The notes under the pieces are model-generated. The model was not told where the DNA came from. It saw only the letters and a list, made by a program, of their open reading frames with translations, and ran no database searches. From Alphaproteobacteria bacterium (GTDB lineage: Bacteria > Pseudomonadota > Alphaproteobacteria > Bin65), in NCBI GenBank assembly GCA_021776685.1, contig JAJFFJ010000071.1, positions 1-64,000 on the forward strand: a stretch of 64,000 nucleotides of DNA. Direction: 5' to 3'. The position numbers and the translations under genes were made by a program. Shown here in pieces: positions 53,959-62,392 of the stretch. Positions within the stretch are counted from its first letter, which is position 1; every line of letters starts with the position of its first letter.

Positions 53959-56673
53959 TCACGCCAGCGCGGCGGCAATCGTCTTCGCCTGCGCAGCCTT
54001 GTGCCGGGCCGGGTATCCACTGGCCGACGACGGATTTGCCGCTGGCCCCACATACCGCAAGGGCGCGCCCTGAATCTCCCGCAGGCAGCGCTCCATATAA
54101 GTCCAGGGACCCATATTCATCGGCTCTTCCTGACACCATATCAGTTCTGCATCCGGATGCCGTGCCAGCTCCTGCCTCAAGGCCGCTTCCGGCAGCGGAT
54201 AGAGTTCTTCCACTCTTGTGACGGCGATGTCATCCCGGCCAGCCGCATCGCGCGCCTCCACCAAGTCATAGTAGATCCGCCCGCAGCAGAAAACATGACG
54301 CTGGGCGCGGTCCACGGACCCATCCCCCAACACCGGCGCGAAGCTTGATCCTGTCCCCAGATCCGCCAGATCCGACACCGCACGCCGGTGGCGCAGCAGT
54401 GATTTGGGCGTCATCAGCACCAGCGGCGTTCTGAAGTCGCGCAACATCTGGCGGCGCAGGACGTGGAAATAATTGGCCGGTGTGGTGCAGTTCACCACCT
54501 GAAGGTTGTCCCGGGCGCACAGTTGGAGAAACCTCTCGACCCGGGCGGAGGAATGATCGGGTCCGCCACCTTCCAGCCCATGGGGCAACAGCATGACCAG
54601 CCCTGAGAGCCGGAACCATTTCTCCTCCGCGGCGGCGATATACTGATCGATGATGATTTGGGCGCCATTCGCGAAATCGCCGAACTGCGCTTCCCAGCAG
54701 ACCAGCGTCTGGGGATCAGCCGTGCTGTAACCATACTCAAAACCGAGCACGCTCGCCTCGGCCAGGGGGCTGTCATAGAGCTCGAAACGCGCGCCGGGAT
54801 TGATGCCTCCGAGCGGCGCATGCGCCTGATCGGTGATCTGGTCGAAAAGCACACCATGACGATGGGAGAAGGTGCCGCGCCGGCTATCCTGCCCGGTCAG
54901 GCGGACGCCATGGCCGTCATCCAGCAAAGTGGCAAACGCAAGCGCCTCCGCCGTGGACCAGGCGATGCCTGCGCCCTGACTGACGCTCTCCTGCCGTTCA
55001 TCCAGTTGCCGGGCAATCTTAGGATGAACTGAAAAGCCGTCGGGCAGCATGTGCAGTTTCTTGCCCAACTCCCGGAGTCGTTCCGGTGCAACTCCGGTTT
55101 CGGGATCGGGATTGGCAGCAGACGAGCGGGTGTTGATGGCCGCCCATCGCCCCGCCCGCCAGTCTGGCGCGTTGGGCCGCCAGGTTTGCGCTGCCTCGAA
55201 ACCTTCCTCAAATCGGGCGAGATGCGGCGTCAGCAACGCCTGAGCCCCTTCCGCGTCGATCACGCCATCCGCCACCAGCCGATCCTGATATTGGCTGCGC
55301 ACCGGCGGCAATGCATCGACCTTCTGGTACATGCCCGGCTGGGTATAGCGGGGTTCGTCCATTTCGTTGTGACCGCGGCGGCGATAGCAGATCAATTCGA
55401 TTGCCACATCGACGCCAAAGGTCTCCCAGAAGTCGAAGGCCAGATCAGCAGCGCGAACGGCGGCTTCAGGGTCGTCCGCATTGACACGGAAAACAGGCGC
55501 GCCAATCAGCTTCACGATATCTGAGGCAAAACGGGAGCTGCGCTGATCTTCCGGCCGCGTCGTAAAGGCCACCCGGTTGTCGACGGTCACATGAATACTG
55601 CCGCGGGTCTGAAATCCGTCGAGGCGCGCCAGCTGCAGCGTTTCCGATACCAGCCCCTGGCCGGCAAAACCGCCATCCGTATGCATCATGATGCCCAGAA
55701 TCCGGCTGGGATCTTCCGCCATCGCCTGCTTGGCGCGAAGTTTGCCCAGGGAGACCGGGATCACCGCCTCGATATGGGAGGGGTGGCTGGCCATGGACAG
55801 TCTGATGGTTTTTCCATCGACCTCCCGGTTGCCGGAATGACCGATGTGGTAGGAAACGTCGCCAGCGGCGTCATAGTCTTCCGGGTACGGCGGCTTGCCA
55901 GCAAACTCGCCGATCACGGCCGCAAGCGGCTTGCCCATGAAGGTGGCCATGAAGGTGGTGCGACCCCGGTGCATGGGGCCGATGACGATCTCTTCGATAC
56001 CGGCGCCGACTGCCCGCTCCAGCAGCCGTTCCGACATCGGCAGCTGCGCCTCCGAGCCTTCCATCCCGAAGCGCTTGGACGTGGGATATTTCACCTGCAG
56101 GAAGTTCTCAAAGCCCTCTGCAACGGTCAGCTGTTCGAGAATCCAGCGGCGCTGGTCCGCTGCTGGCTGCCGCGCGCCCAGATCCTCCATCCGCGTGGCA
56201 ATCCATTGTCGCTGCGTGCTGTCCTCCAGATGGGCGAAGTCTGCCGAGAGAGAGCCGCAATAGCTGGCTTTGAGATGATCGATCAGGGACCGCAGGGTGG
56301 TTGCGTCGCCGCTCGTGACACCCTTTGTGACGCCGGCGAAAGCCATTTCCAGATCGGCTTCCGACAGGCCATGAAAAGCGGGATCGAGATCGGCGAGGTC
56401 AGGCTTGTCGGCCAACCCCAGAGGATCATAGTCCGCCACCAGATAGCCTCTGGCCCGGTAGGCATCAATCAGCCGCGCAACGCGTCCGTCCAACATATTC
56501 GGGACTGTAGAAGCTGTCGGCACCGCAGCGCCGTTCGTCGCAACCGGCACCGGCCGCCCTTCGAACAACGCCCGCCAGTCGGCCGGCACTGAGGCCGGAT
56601 CGCGCCGGTATTGCGCCTCCAAAGCGTCGAACCATGCCGGGTCTGCGGAAAGAAGCATCTTGCCGTCGGTCAT
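53959..56673 (-). CDS. 2-oxoglutarate dehydrogenase E1-like (SucA paralogue)
   Basis: 904 aa, slightly shorter than usual SucA. The thiamine-diphosphate site is recognisable (HTDGGFAGQG, then VTVDNRVAFTT), with IGPMHRGRTT and GHNEMDEPRYTQP. The usual SucA strand NPSHLEAV reads HPSHIEAV, and several segments diverge. No sucB (E2) or lpd (E3) follows. Position in the hmf region suggests that it uses 2-oxoglutarate or a related 2-oxo acid made by the pathway, perhaps sharing E2/E3 with the main complex. It could also be a carboligase-type paralogue. Confidence 0.85.
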   Translation of the reverse strand: MTDGKMLLSADPAWFDALEAQYRRDPASVPADWRALFEGRPVPVATNGAAVPTASTVPNMLDGRVARLIDAYRARGYLVADYDPLGLADKPDLADLDPAFHGLSEADLEMAFAGVTKGVTSGDATTLRSLIDHLKASYCGSLSADFAHLEDSTQRQWIATRMEDLGARQPAADQRRWILEQLTVAEGFENFLQVKYPTSKRFGMEGSEAQLPMSERLLERAVGAGIEEIVIGPMHRGRTTFMATFMGKPLAAVIGEFAGKPPYPEDYDAAGDVSYHIGHSGNREVDGKTIRLSMASHPSHIEAVIPVSLGKLRAKQAMAEDPSRILGIMMHTDGGFAGQGLVSETLQLARLDGFQTRGSIHVTVDNRVAFTTRPEDQRSSRFASDIVKLIGAPVFRVNADDPEAAVRAADLAFDFWETFGVDVAIELICYRRRGHNEMDEPRYTQPGMYQKVDALPPVRSQYQDRLVADGVIDAEGAQALLTPHLARFEEGFEAAQTWRPNAPDWRAGRWAAINTRSSAANPDPETGVAPERLRELGKKLHMLPDGFSVHPKIARQLDERQESVSQGAGIAWSTAEALAFATLLDDGHGVRLTGQDSRRGTFSHRHGVLFDQITDQAHAPLGGINPGARFELYDSPLAEASVLGFEYGYSTADPQTLVCWEAQFGDFANGAQIIIDQYIAAAEEKWFRLSGLVMLLPHGLEGGGPDHSSARVERFLQLCARDNLQVVNCTTPANYFHVLRRQMLRDFRTPLVLMTPKSLLRHRRAVSDLADLGTGSSFAPVLGDGSVDRAQRHVFCCGRIYYDLVEARDAAGRDDIAVTRVEELYPLPEAALRQELARHPDAELIWCQEEPMNMGPWTYMERCLREIQGAPLRYVGPAANPSSASGYPARHKAAQAKTIAAALA

Positions 56674-56696
56674 GCGTCCGCGAAGCCCGCCCCTGC

Positions 56697-57158
56697 CTAT
56701 CCGGCAATCCGGTTATAGAGTTCCAGATAACGGGTGCGAATCTGATCCTCTGAAAGCTCCGGCTGGTAGGTGTAGATCGGCGAGTTGACTGGACGGGCGC
56801 TCTCTACCCGCATCTTCACCACGTGGTTCACCGGATACATGTCGCCAGCCTTCTCCCAGAATGGTTTGGCAACGGCATCGAAATCCGGACCTTCCTCCAG
56901 CACCTCTGCCTGGCCTTTGAAGCGATAGCCCCGGCGCAGGAAGATATCGACAATATTGATCTCCATCGCCGGGTTGCGCTGCACATTGGCCACGGTCTGC
57001 GGCGACATGCAGTCAGCGAATCCGATATGGTCATCATCGATCACCGCCAGGGACGCCTTTGGCGACAGGTTGGGCGAGCCATCCTCGTTTACCGTCGCGG
57101 CAAAGCACAATCCGGTCGTGACGATCATGGCACGCATCTCGTTGGTCAATAGCGTCAT
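56697..57158 (-). CDS. Pyridoxamine 5'-phosphate oxidase-like FMN-binding protein
   Basis: 153 aa from ATG 57158, with GGAG seven bases ahead. The split-barrel fold of PNPOx-like proteins is visible: LLTNEMRAMIVTTGLCFAATVNEDGSPNLSPKASLAV, VANVQRNPAMEINIVDIFLRRGYRFKGQAEV. Members bind FMN, F420 or haem and often reduce small molecules; true PNPOx activity is unlikely in this short type. It sits between the HmfE paralogue and the E1-like gene on the same strand. Confidence 0.82.
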   Translation of the reverse strand: MTLLTNEMRAMIVTTGLCFAATVNEDGSPNLSPKASLAVIDDDHIGFADCMSPQTVANVQRNPAMEINIVDIFLRRGYRFKGQAEVLEEGPDFDAVAKPFWEKAGDMYPVNHVVKMRVESARPVNSPIYTYQPELSEDQIRTRYLELYNRIAG

Positions 57159-57179
57159 GCCGAAACTCCTTTCGCCCAC

Positions 57180-57995
57180 TCACATGTCTGAAAAGTCGGG
57201 CTTCTTCTTTCCCATGAAGGCGTCGATGCCATGCTTGAACTCTGGCCCCGGACGCAGTTTCTCGAATGCCTGGCCTTCCAATTCCATACCCACATGCAGC
57301 GGCGCATCTTCCGATGCATTCAACACCCATTTGAGTGTGGAAAGTGGCACCTGAGGTCGCGCGGCCAGGTCCTCGACCCATCGATCGATGGCCTCGTCCA
57401 GGCCGCCATCGGGCACAACTTCTGACACCAAGCCCCAGTCAAAGGCCACTTGAGCTGAAATGCGGCGGCCGCGCATGACCATTTCCTTTGCCCGTGAGAG
57501 GCCGGCGATTTTCGCAACCCGGTGGGTGCCGCCACTGCCTGGGATGATGCCCAGGTTAATTTCCGGCAGGGCGAGTTGGCTGTTTTCGGTAGCGATGCGG
57601 AAATCACAGGCCATCGCCAATTCGAAAGAAACTCCCATGGCGAATTTCTCGATACCGACAATCACAGGTTTGCGGCAGCGCTCCGGGGTCGCCACATTGA
57701 ACGCGAGATCGGACATGTGATCCCGGTCCACCTTGAGGAAGCCGGGAATTTCGCCGCCCGAGCTGTAAACCCCGTTGGCGCCCCGAATGACGATCACGCG
57801 CACGTCCGGATCCTGATCCATCTCTTCGAGCAAGGCGCGTATCTGGAACCGGTTCTTGAACGTGATGATGTTCATGGGTGGCCGGTCGAAGATTAGATAG
57901 CCGGCCCGCTTGGCCGTATCCTTCTCCACCCGGATACCGTCCAGATCCTCAAGCAGGATCGCCCTCGACCGTGCGTATTCTTCTGCTGCGTTCAT
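57180..57995 (-). CDS. Crotonase-family protein, second HmfE-like paralogue
   Basis: 271 aa from ATG 57995. LIFDRPPMNIITFKNRFQ, SSGGEIPGFLKVDRDHMSDLAFNVATPERCRKPVI and MGVSFELAMACDFRIAT align segment by segment with the hmfE-like protein at 47617-48426, and it ends GIDAFMGKKKPDF as that one ends GADAFFNKRKPEY. Both crotonase Glu are present. It may act on a related oxoacyl-CoA, or be the upstream hydratase of the route. First gene of the leftward transcription unit; divergent from the GFA gene. Confidence 0.85.
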   Translation of the reverse strand: MNAAEEYARSRAILLEDLDGIRVEKDTAKRAGYLIFDRPPMNIITFKNRFQIRALLEEMDQDPDVRVIVIRGANGVYSSGGEIPGFLKVDRDHMSDLAFNVATPERCRKPVIVGIEKFAMGVSFELAMACDFRIATENSQLALPEINLGIIPGSGGTHRVAKIAGLSRAKEMVMRGRRISAQVAFDWGLVSEVVPDGGLDEAIDRWVEDLAARPQVPLSTLKWVLNASEDAPLHVGMELEGQAFEKLRPGPEFKHGIDAFMGKKKPDFSDM

Positions 57996-58136
57996 ACCAC
58001 CCCACATAACGTCCGATGCCCGTTCCGGGCCACATTCCGGCCACCTGTACAGTACCCGTGGCCGCCGATACAATACTGCGTTGCATAGAAAAACTGACGC
58101 TATCTCTCCGCTGCAACTACAGGAAACCCGCCCTCA

Positions 58137-58571
58137 ATGGACGGTCGATTGATTAACGGAAGCTGCCACTGCGGCAACATCAGCTTCGCGTTCACCTGGA
58201 CCCGCGATGGGGCCACCATACCGGTCCGCGCCTGCAGCTGCGCCTTCTGCATGAAGCACGGCGGCGTCTACACTTCGGACCCCGGCGGTGCCGTGAAAGT
58301 CACCATCGCGGACAACGACCTTGTGGAACGCTATCGCTTCGGCACCGCCACGGCGGATTTCTTCGTCTGCCGCCGTTGCGGCGCGGTCCCTTTGGTGACC
58401 AGCGAAATCGACGGCGCGCTCTACGCGGTGGTCAACGTCAATACCTTCGACGACGTGGACCGCAACAGCTTTGACAGCGCCGTCACCGATTATGATGGCG
58501 AGGGCACAGACGACCGGCTGGCCCGCCGCGCCCGCAACTGGACGCCCCAGGTGGAGATCACCACGGGCTGA
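58137..58571 (+). CDS. GFA-family (glutathione-dependent formaldehyde-activating-like) protein
   Basis: 144 aa. Zinc Cys motifs of the GFA/CENP-V family: GSCHCGNISF, CSCAFCMKHGG, and CRRCGAVPLVT. Most members bind zinc; only some act on S-hydroxymethylglutathione. Function here unknown. Confidence 0.9.
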   Translation: MDGRLINGSCHCGNISFAFTWTRDGATIPVRACSCAFCMKHGGVYTSDPGGAVKVTIADNDLVERYRFGTATADFFVCRRCGAVPLVTSEIDGALYAVVNVNTFDDVDRNSFDSAVTDYDGEGTDDRLARRARNWTPQVEITTG

Positions 58572-58576
58572 GAACC

Positions 58577-59785
58577 CTACTCTGCCGCCGCGGCCAGGCC
58601 ACCTGACACCACGCCAGACGCTTTCAAGCCTTCAATTTCTGCAGTCGTATAGCCGGCGGCGGCCAGAATTTCGTCGGTCTGTTCGCCCAACACCGGCGCA
58701 GGTCTGGGCAGGTCAACGGGTGTTTCCGAAAAGCTGGCTGCAGCGCGGGCCTGGCGCAGCGGCCCGGCCACCGGGTGTTCCGTCTCGATTACCAGGCCGT
58801 TGGCTTCCACTTGCGGATGATGGATCATTTCCCGGCGCGTGAGCACTGGTACGCATGGCACGTCCGCCTTTTCCAGCCGCTCAAGCCACTCGGCGGAGGC
58901 GCGGGTGCGCAACACTTCCTGGGTCATGTTCAGCCGGTCATTGACGTTTTTCTGCCGGCCCGCAGGTGTCGAAAACCGGGGATCGTCGCGCCATTCCAGC
59001 CGCTCAAGCGCCTCGGTCAACCCATACCACTGCTTGTCGGTCATCGCCGCCACGGTGATATAGCCGTCGGCCGTTTCATAGATCAGGTCGATCTCGCTCT
59101 GCGCCGGCTCTGTCGCCGGCTCGTCGCCAACGAACGTGCTGCTGTTCATGTCAGACGACCACAGGAAGGCGACGATGCTGTCGAGCATCGAGAGGTGAAC
59201 ATGCTGCCCTTTTCCTGTGCGCTCGCGGGCCAGAAGGGCCGCCGTGATCGCCTGGGAGGCAGTGATACCTGTCAGCTTGTCCGGGACGATGGTGCGCACC
59301 AGCCGGGGCCGCGCCTCGTCCGAGCCCGCCTGAACCGAGGTCAGACCGGACAGCGCCTGAACCAGCGGATCGAACACGGGTTTGTGGCTGAGCGGTCCCT
59401 CGTGCCCGAAGCCGCTGATCGAGACATAGACGATGCCAGGAGCAACCGCCCGCACCGCAGCCTCGCCCACGCCCATGCGGTCGGTGACGCCGGGGCGGAA
59501 GTTCTGGATGAACACATCCGCATCCCGGCAGAGGTGCAACACAACATCGACCGCGCCGTCCGCCTTCATGTCCACGGCGATCGACGTCTTGTTGCGGTTG
59601 TTGTTGACGAAGGATGCGGACATGCCATTCCGCTGCTCCGCCGCCGTCCGCGTGTGGTCGCCAATCGACGGGTTCTCGACCTTGATGACTTCCGCCCCCT
59701 GGTCCGCCAGGATCATGGTCGCCAGCGGGCCGGAGATCTGCGAGGTCATGTCGATGATACGAAACCCGGTCAGCGGTCCGGCCAT
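58577..59785 (-). CDS. CaiB/BaiF-type class III CoA transferase
   Basis: 402 aa. FRIIDMTSQISGPLATMILADQGAEVIKVENP, NRNKTSIAVDMK, VFIQNFRPGV and SISGFGHEGPLSHKPVFDPLVQALSGL; the Asp in FDPLVQ is at the position of the catalytic Asp of formyl-CoA transferase. It would move CoA between carboxylic acids, for example from succinyl-CoA to an aromatic acid. A 27-base gap separates it from the YCII gene upstream. Confidence 0.92.
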   Translation of the reverse strand: MAGPLTGFRIIDMTSQISGPLATMILADQGAEVIKVENPSIGDHTRTAAEQRNGMSASFVNNNRNKTSIAVDMKADGAVDVVLHLCRDADVFIQNFRPGVTDRMGVGEAAVRAVAPGIVYVSISGFGHEGPLSHKPVFDPLVQALSGLTSVQAGSDEARPRLVRTIVPDKLTGITASQAITAALLARERTGKGQHVHLSMLDSIVAFLWSSDMNSSTFVGDEPATEPAQSEIDLIYETADGYITVAAMTDKQWYGLTEALERLEWRDDPRFSTPAGRQKNVNDRLNMTQEVLRTRASAEWLERLEKADVPCVPVLTRREMIHHPQVEANGLVIETEHPVAGPLRQARAAASFSETPVDLPRPAPVLGEQTDEILAAAGYTTAEIEGLKASGVVSGGLAAAAE

Positions 59786-59812
59786 GTCATTGTCTCCTTC
59801 GCGGGCGGTGGA

Positions 59813-60205
59813 TCAGATAATTTCCCGCGAGCCATCCGAGAAATTCACCTTGATGGTCAGCGAGCCTTCGTTGAGCAGCCAGGGCCGCACCACATAGTCA
59901 CGCGCGCCGGACTTGTGCATCGGGTCGGAGTCTGCAATTTCCCGCGCATGGGCCAATGAGTCGGCGCGAATGATGACCATGCCTTCGCCGCCCCACGTCT
60001 CTTCGTCATCATTCCAGTGGGGGCCTGCGCCCACCATGATGCCGTCCTTTTCCAGCTGGACCTGAAATTCCAGATGGGGGCCGACATTCTCCATCACCGG
60101 GCCCAGACCGTTGGTGGGTTTGGTGTGATAGACGTAGAGCTGTTTACTGAGCATGCCTTCGCAGGCGGCCAGGATGTCCTTGCGGGTGACGACGGGTTCA
60201 GACAT
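59813..60205 (-). CDS. YCII-related small protein
   Basis: 130 aa. ADSLAHAREIADSDPMHKSGARDYVVRPWLL is the YCII fold with the conserved His-Asp region; the first 45 residues are an extension. YCII proteins are small ferredoxin-like-fold enzymes or ligand binders, found as accessory proteins in catabolic clusters. Likely co-transcribed with the CoA transferase. Confidence 0.8.
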   Translation of the reverse strand: MSEPVVTRKDILAACEGMLSKQLYVYHTKPTNGLGPVMENVGPHLEFQVQLEKDGIMVGAGPHWNDDEETWGGEGMVIIRADSLAHAREIADSDPMHKSGARDYVVRPWLLNEGSLTIKVNFSDGSREII

Positions 60206-60348
60206 TTGGTTCTTCCCTATGTTGAGTGGCGGCCATATTCACCGGGCTGCTGCGCCCACGCAACCACGCTTTGTGCCCACAACATGCAACCGTGCTTTGC
60301 GCTTCTGGATGCTGCCGGCATGGCACGGTTTGGTGATATAGGTCGCCT

Positions 60349-61545
60349 ATGAGTGAGAGTCTTCCCATCCTGATTGCCGGCGGCGGCATCGGCGGACTGA
60401 CCGCGGCGCTGGCGCTGGCGCGGCGCGGCATTCCTGTGCGCGTGTTCGAGCAGGCGCCGGCACTGGGCGAGGTAGGTGCAGGCGTTCAGATCAGCTCCAA
60501 CGGCAACCGGGTGCTGTTCGACCTCGGCCTGGAAGACGCCCTGACAGATGTGGCCTGGGTCCCACCGGGCAAGGAGGTGCGCCTCTGGAACACCGGCGAG
60601 TCCTGGCCCCTGCACGATGTAGGCCTGGAGTCCGTGGCCCGCTATGGCGCGCCCTTCTTTATGTACCACCGGGCGGACCTGCACACGGCGCTGGTCGCCG
60701 CGCTGCGGGCGGTGGCGCCTGACGCCGTCACCCTCAACGCTACCGCGTCCGGGTTTGACCAGGACGGCGACGGGGTGACCCTGAAGCTCGCCGACGGCGA
60801 CACCATCACCGGTCGCGCGCTGGTGGGCGCCGATGGCGTGCATTCCGCGGTGCGCCGGACCTTGTTTGGGCCAGATGACCCGCAATTCACCGGCATCATG
60901 GTATGGCGCGGGCTGATCCCGGCGGACCGCCTGCCCCCGGACCGCATCCGCCAGCTGGGCACCAACTGGATGGGGCCGGGCGCCCATGTGGTGCACTACT
61001 TCCTGCGGCGGGGCGAAATGCTCAATTTCGTTGGCGCCAAGGAGCGGGATGACTGGCAGGTGGAGAGCTGGTCCACCCGGGGCACGCACGAGGAATGTCT
61101 CGCCGACTTCGCCGGCTGGCACGACGATATCCTGACCATGATCAAGCTCATCGACGTGCCCTACAAATGGGCGCTGATGATGCGCCCGGCGATGGCGGCC
61201 TGGTCGGCAGGGCGCGTCACCCTTTTGGGAGACGCCTGCCACCCCACCCTGCCTTTCATGGCCCAGGGGGCCTGCATGGCGATCGAGGATGGCCTGGTGC
61301 TGGCCCGCTGCGTCGAGGCATTTGACGATATCGAGAACGCATTTCAGCATTACGAGGCGGCCCGGCTGGACCGCACGTCGCGCATCGTCGAGGGCGCCAA
61401 CGACAACGCCAAGCGGTTTCACAACCCGGCGCTGGCAACCCGCGACGGCGCCATCGACTATCTGTCCACGCAGTTCGACCCGTCCCGCATTTCAGACCGC
61501 TATGACTGGGTTTTCGAATATGACGCGGCGGCCGTGGAAATTTGA
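60349..61545 (+). CDS. FAD-dependent aromatic monooxygenase (salicylate/3-hydroxybenzoate hydroxylase type)
   Basis: 398 aa. FAD/NAD motif LIAGGGIGGLTAALALARRGI, the DG motif ALVGADGVHSAVRRTL, and the GD motif LLGDACHPTLPFMAQGACMAIED. These are group A flavin hydroxylases. The family includes salicylate 1-hydroxylase and 3-hydroxybenzoate 6-hydroxylase; a gentisate-forming role is possible because a GST (maleylpyruvate-isomerase-like?) follows, but no gentisate dioxygenase is in view. Confidence 0.9.
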   Translation: MSESLPILIAGGGIGGLTAALALARRGIPVRVFEQAPALGEVGAGVQISSNGNRVLFDLGLEDALTDVAWVPPGKEVRLWNTGESWPLHDVGLESVARYGAPFFMYHRADLHTALVAALRAVAPDAVTLNATASGFDQDGDGVTLKLADGDTITGRALVGADGVHSAVRRTLFGPDDPQFTGIMVWRGLIPADRLPPDRIRQLGTNWMGPGAHVVHYFLRRGEMLNFVGAKERDDWQVESWSTRGTHEECLADFAGWHDDILTMIKLIDVPYKWALMMRPAMAAWSAGRVTLLGDACHPTLPFMAQGACMAIEDGLVLARCVEAFDDIENAFQHYEAARLDRTSRIVEGANDNAKRFHNPALATRDGAIDYLSTQFDPSRISDRYDWVFEYDAAAVEI

Positions 61546-61666
61546 CCGGCGCGGAAAATCCCTCAGATGTGGTGTTTTGTGGGGGAATGTGGGGGAGTCT
61601 GATATTTCACATTATTTTCAACGCCTTGTGAGCAATAAAACGACCTTATTGATATAGGAATAATAT

Positions 61667-61691
61667 CTGTATGTACAAGTTGTATAGACAG
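61667..61691. promoter_or_regulatory. Candidate operator before the GST-Ldh-dioxygenase operon
   Basis: CTGTATGTACAA (61667-61678) is a near match (about 10 of 12) to the reverse complement of GTTGTATAGACAG (61679-61691). The central TGTACAA/TTGTATA halves resemble GntR-family (FadR/VanR) operators. It lies about 40 bases before the GST start in an AT-rich intergenic stretch (61546-61729) that is otherwise featureless. No regulator gene is adjacent. Confidence 0.45.
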
Positions 61692-61729
61692 GTTAACATG
61701 GCCGTTCCAAAACCGCCGGAACACGACCG

Positions 61730-62392
61730 ATGATCCTTTATGGCCTGTCTTACAGCGCCTACAGCGCCAAGGTACGGATTGCCCTTCGCCTGAAGGGCTG
61801 CGCCTTCGAGGAAGTGTTGCCGCCGGACGGCTACCGCTCGGACGCTTACCGCGCACTGGTGGGCACCGGCACGGTTCCGGCCTTGGACACGGGCGACGCG
61901 GTGCTGGTCGATTCTAACGCAATCATTGAATATCTCGACGAGACCCATCCGGCGCCGCCCCTGTTGCCCGCGGACCCGGTGGCGCGGGCACGGGCCCGGG
62001 CCGCGGCGGGCTATCACGACACACGGGTGGAACCGGTTATCCGCCCCCTGTTCCCCCTCTTCATGGCGCCGGCGCTCGACCGTGGCGCCTTCGCCGCCGC
62101 GGCGGCATTGCTGGAGGAACGCCTGGCGCGGTTGGAGGAAACTCTGCCCACCACCCGATTCATTGCCGGGGACCGGCTTTCGGTCGGTGATCTCGGCTAT
62201 TGCTGGACGCTACCCATGTGCCAGCGGCTGCTGGCGGAAGCTGGCGTGGACCTGGGCATGAGCGACCGCATCCAGGCCTGGCAGGCAGAGCTCACCCATA
62301 TCCCGGAAGTTCAGGAAACCGTGAACGAAGCGATGGCAGGCCTGGAAGCCTGGATCGAAGAGAAACGCCAAGCAAGTGGAGCGGCGCAATGA
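61730..62392 (+). CDS. Glutathione S-transferase (zeta/maleylacetoacetate-isomerase-like)
   Basis: 220 aa. Thioredoxin-like N-terminal half with MILYGLSYSAYSAKVRIALRLKG and the Ser-Asn turn VDSNAIIEYLDETHP; helical C-terminal half. Zeta-class GSTs isomerise maleylpyruvate or maleylacetoacetate in gentisate/homogentisate routes, but the usual SSCxW motif is not seen, so this is only a possibility. ATGA overlap with the Ldh-family gene. Confidence 0.85.
   Translation: MILYGLSYSAYSAKVRIALRLKGCAFEEVLPPDGYRSDAYRALVGTGTVPALDTGDAVLVDSNAIIEYLDETHPAPPLLPADPVARARARAAAGYHDTRVEPVIRPLFPLFMAPALDRGAFAAAAALLEERLARLEETLPTTRFIAGDRLSVGDLGYCWTLPMCQRLLAEAGVDLGMSDRIQAWQAELTHIPEVQETVNEAMAGLEAWIEEKRQASGAAQ

Noticed and set aside
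58775-61422. Frames of about 390-400 codons antisense to the CoA transferase (58775-59959) and the flavin monooxygenase (60217-61422).
   Set aside because: Shadow frames; no ribosome sites or known motifs, and the opposite genes are intact.
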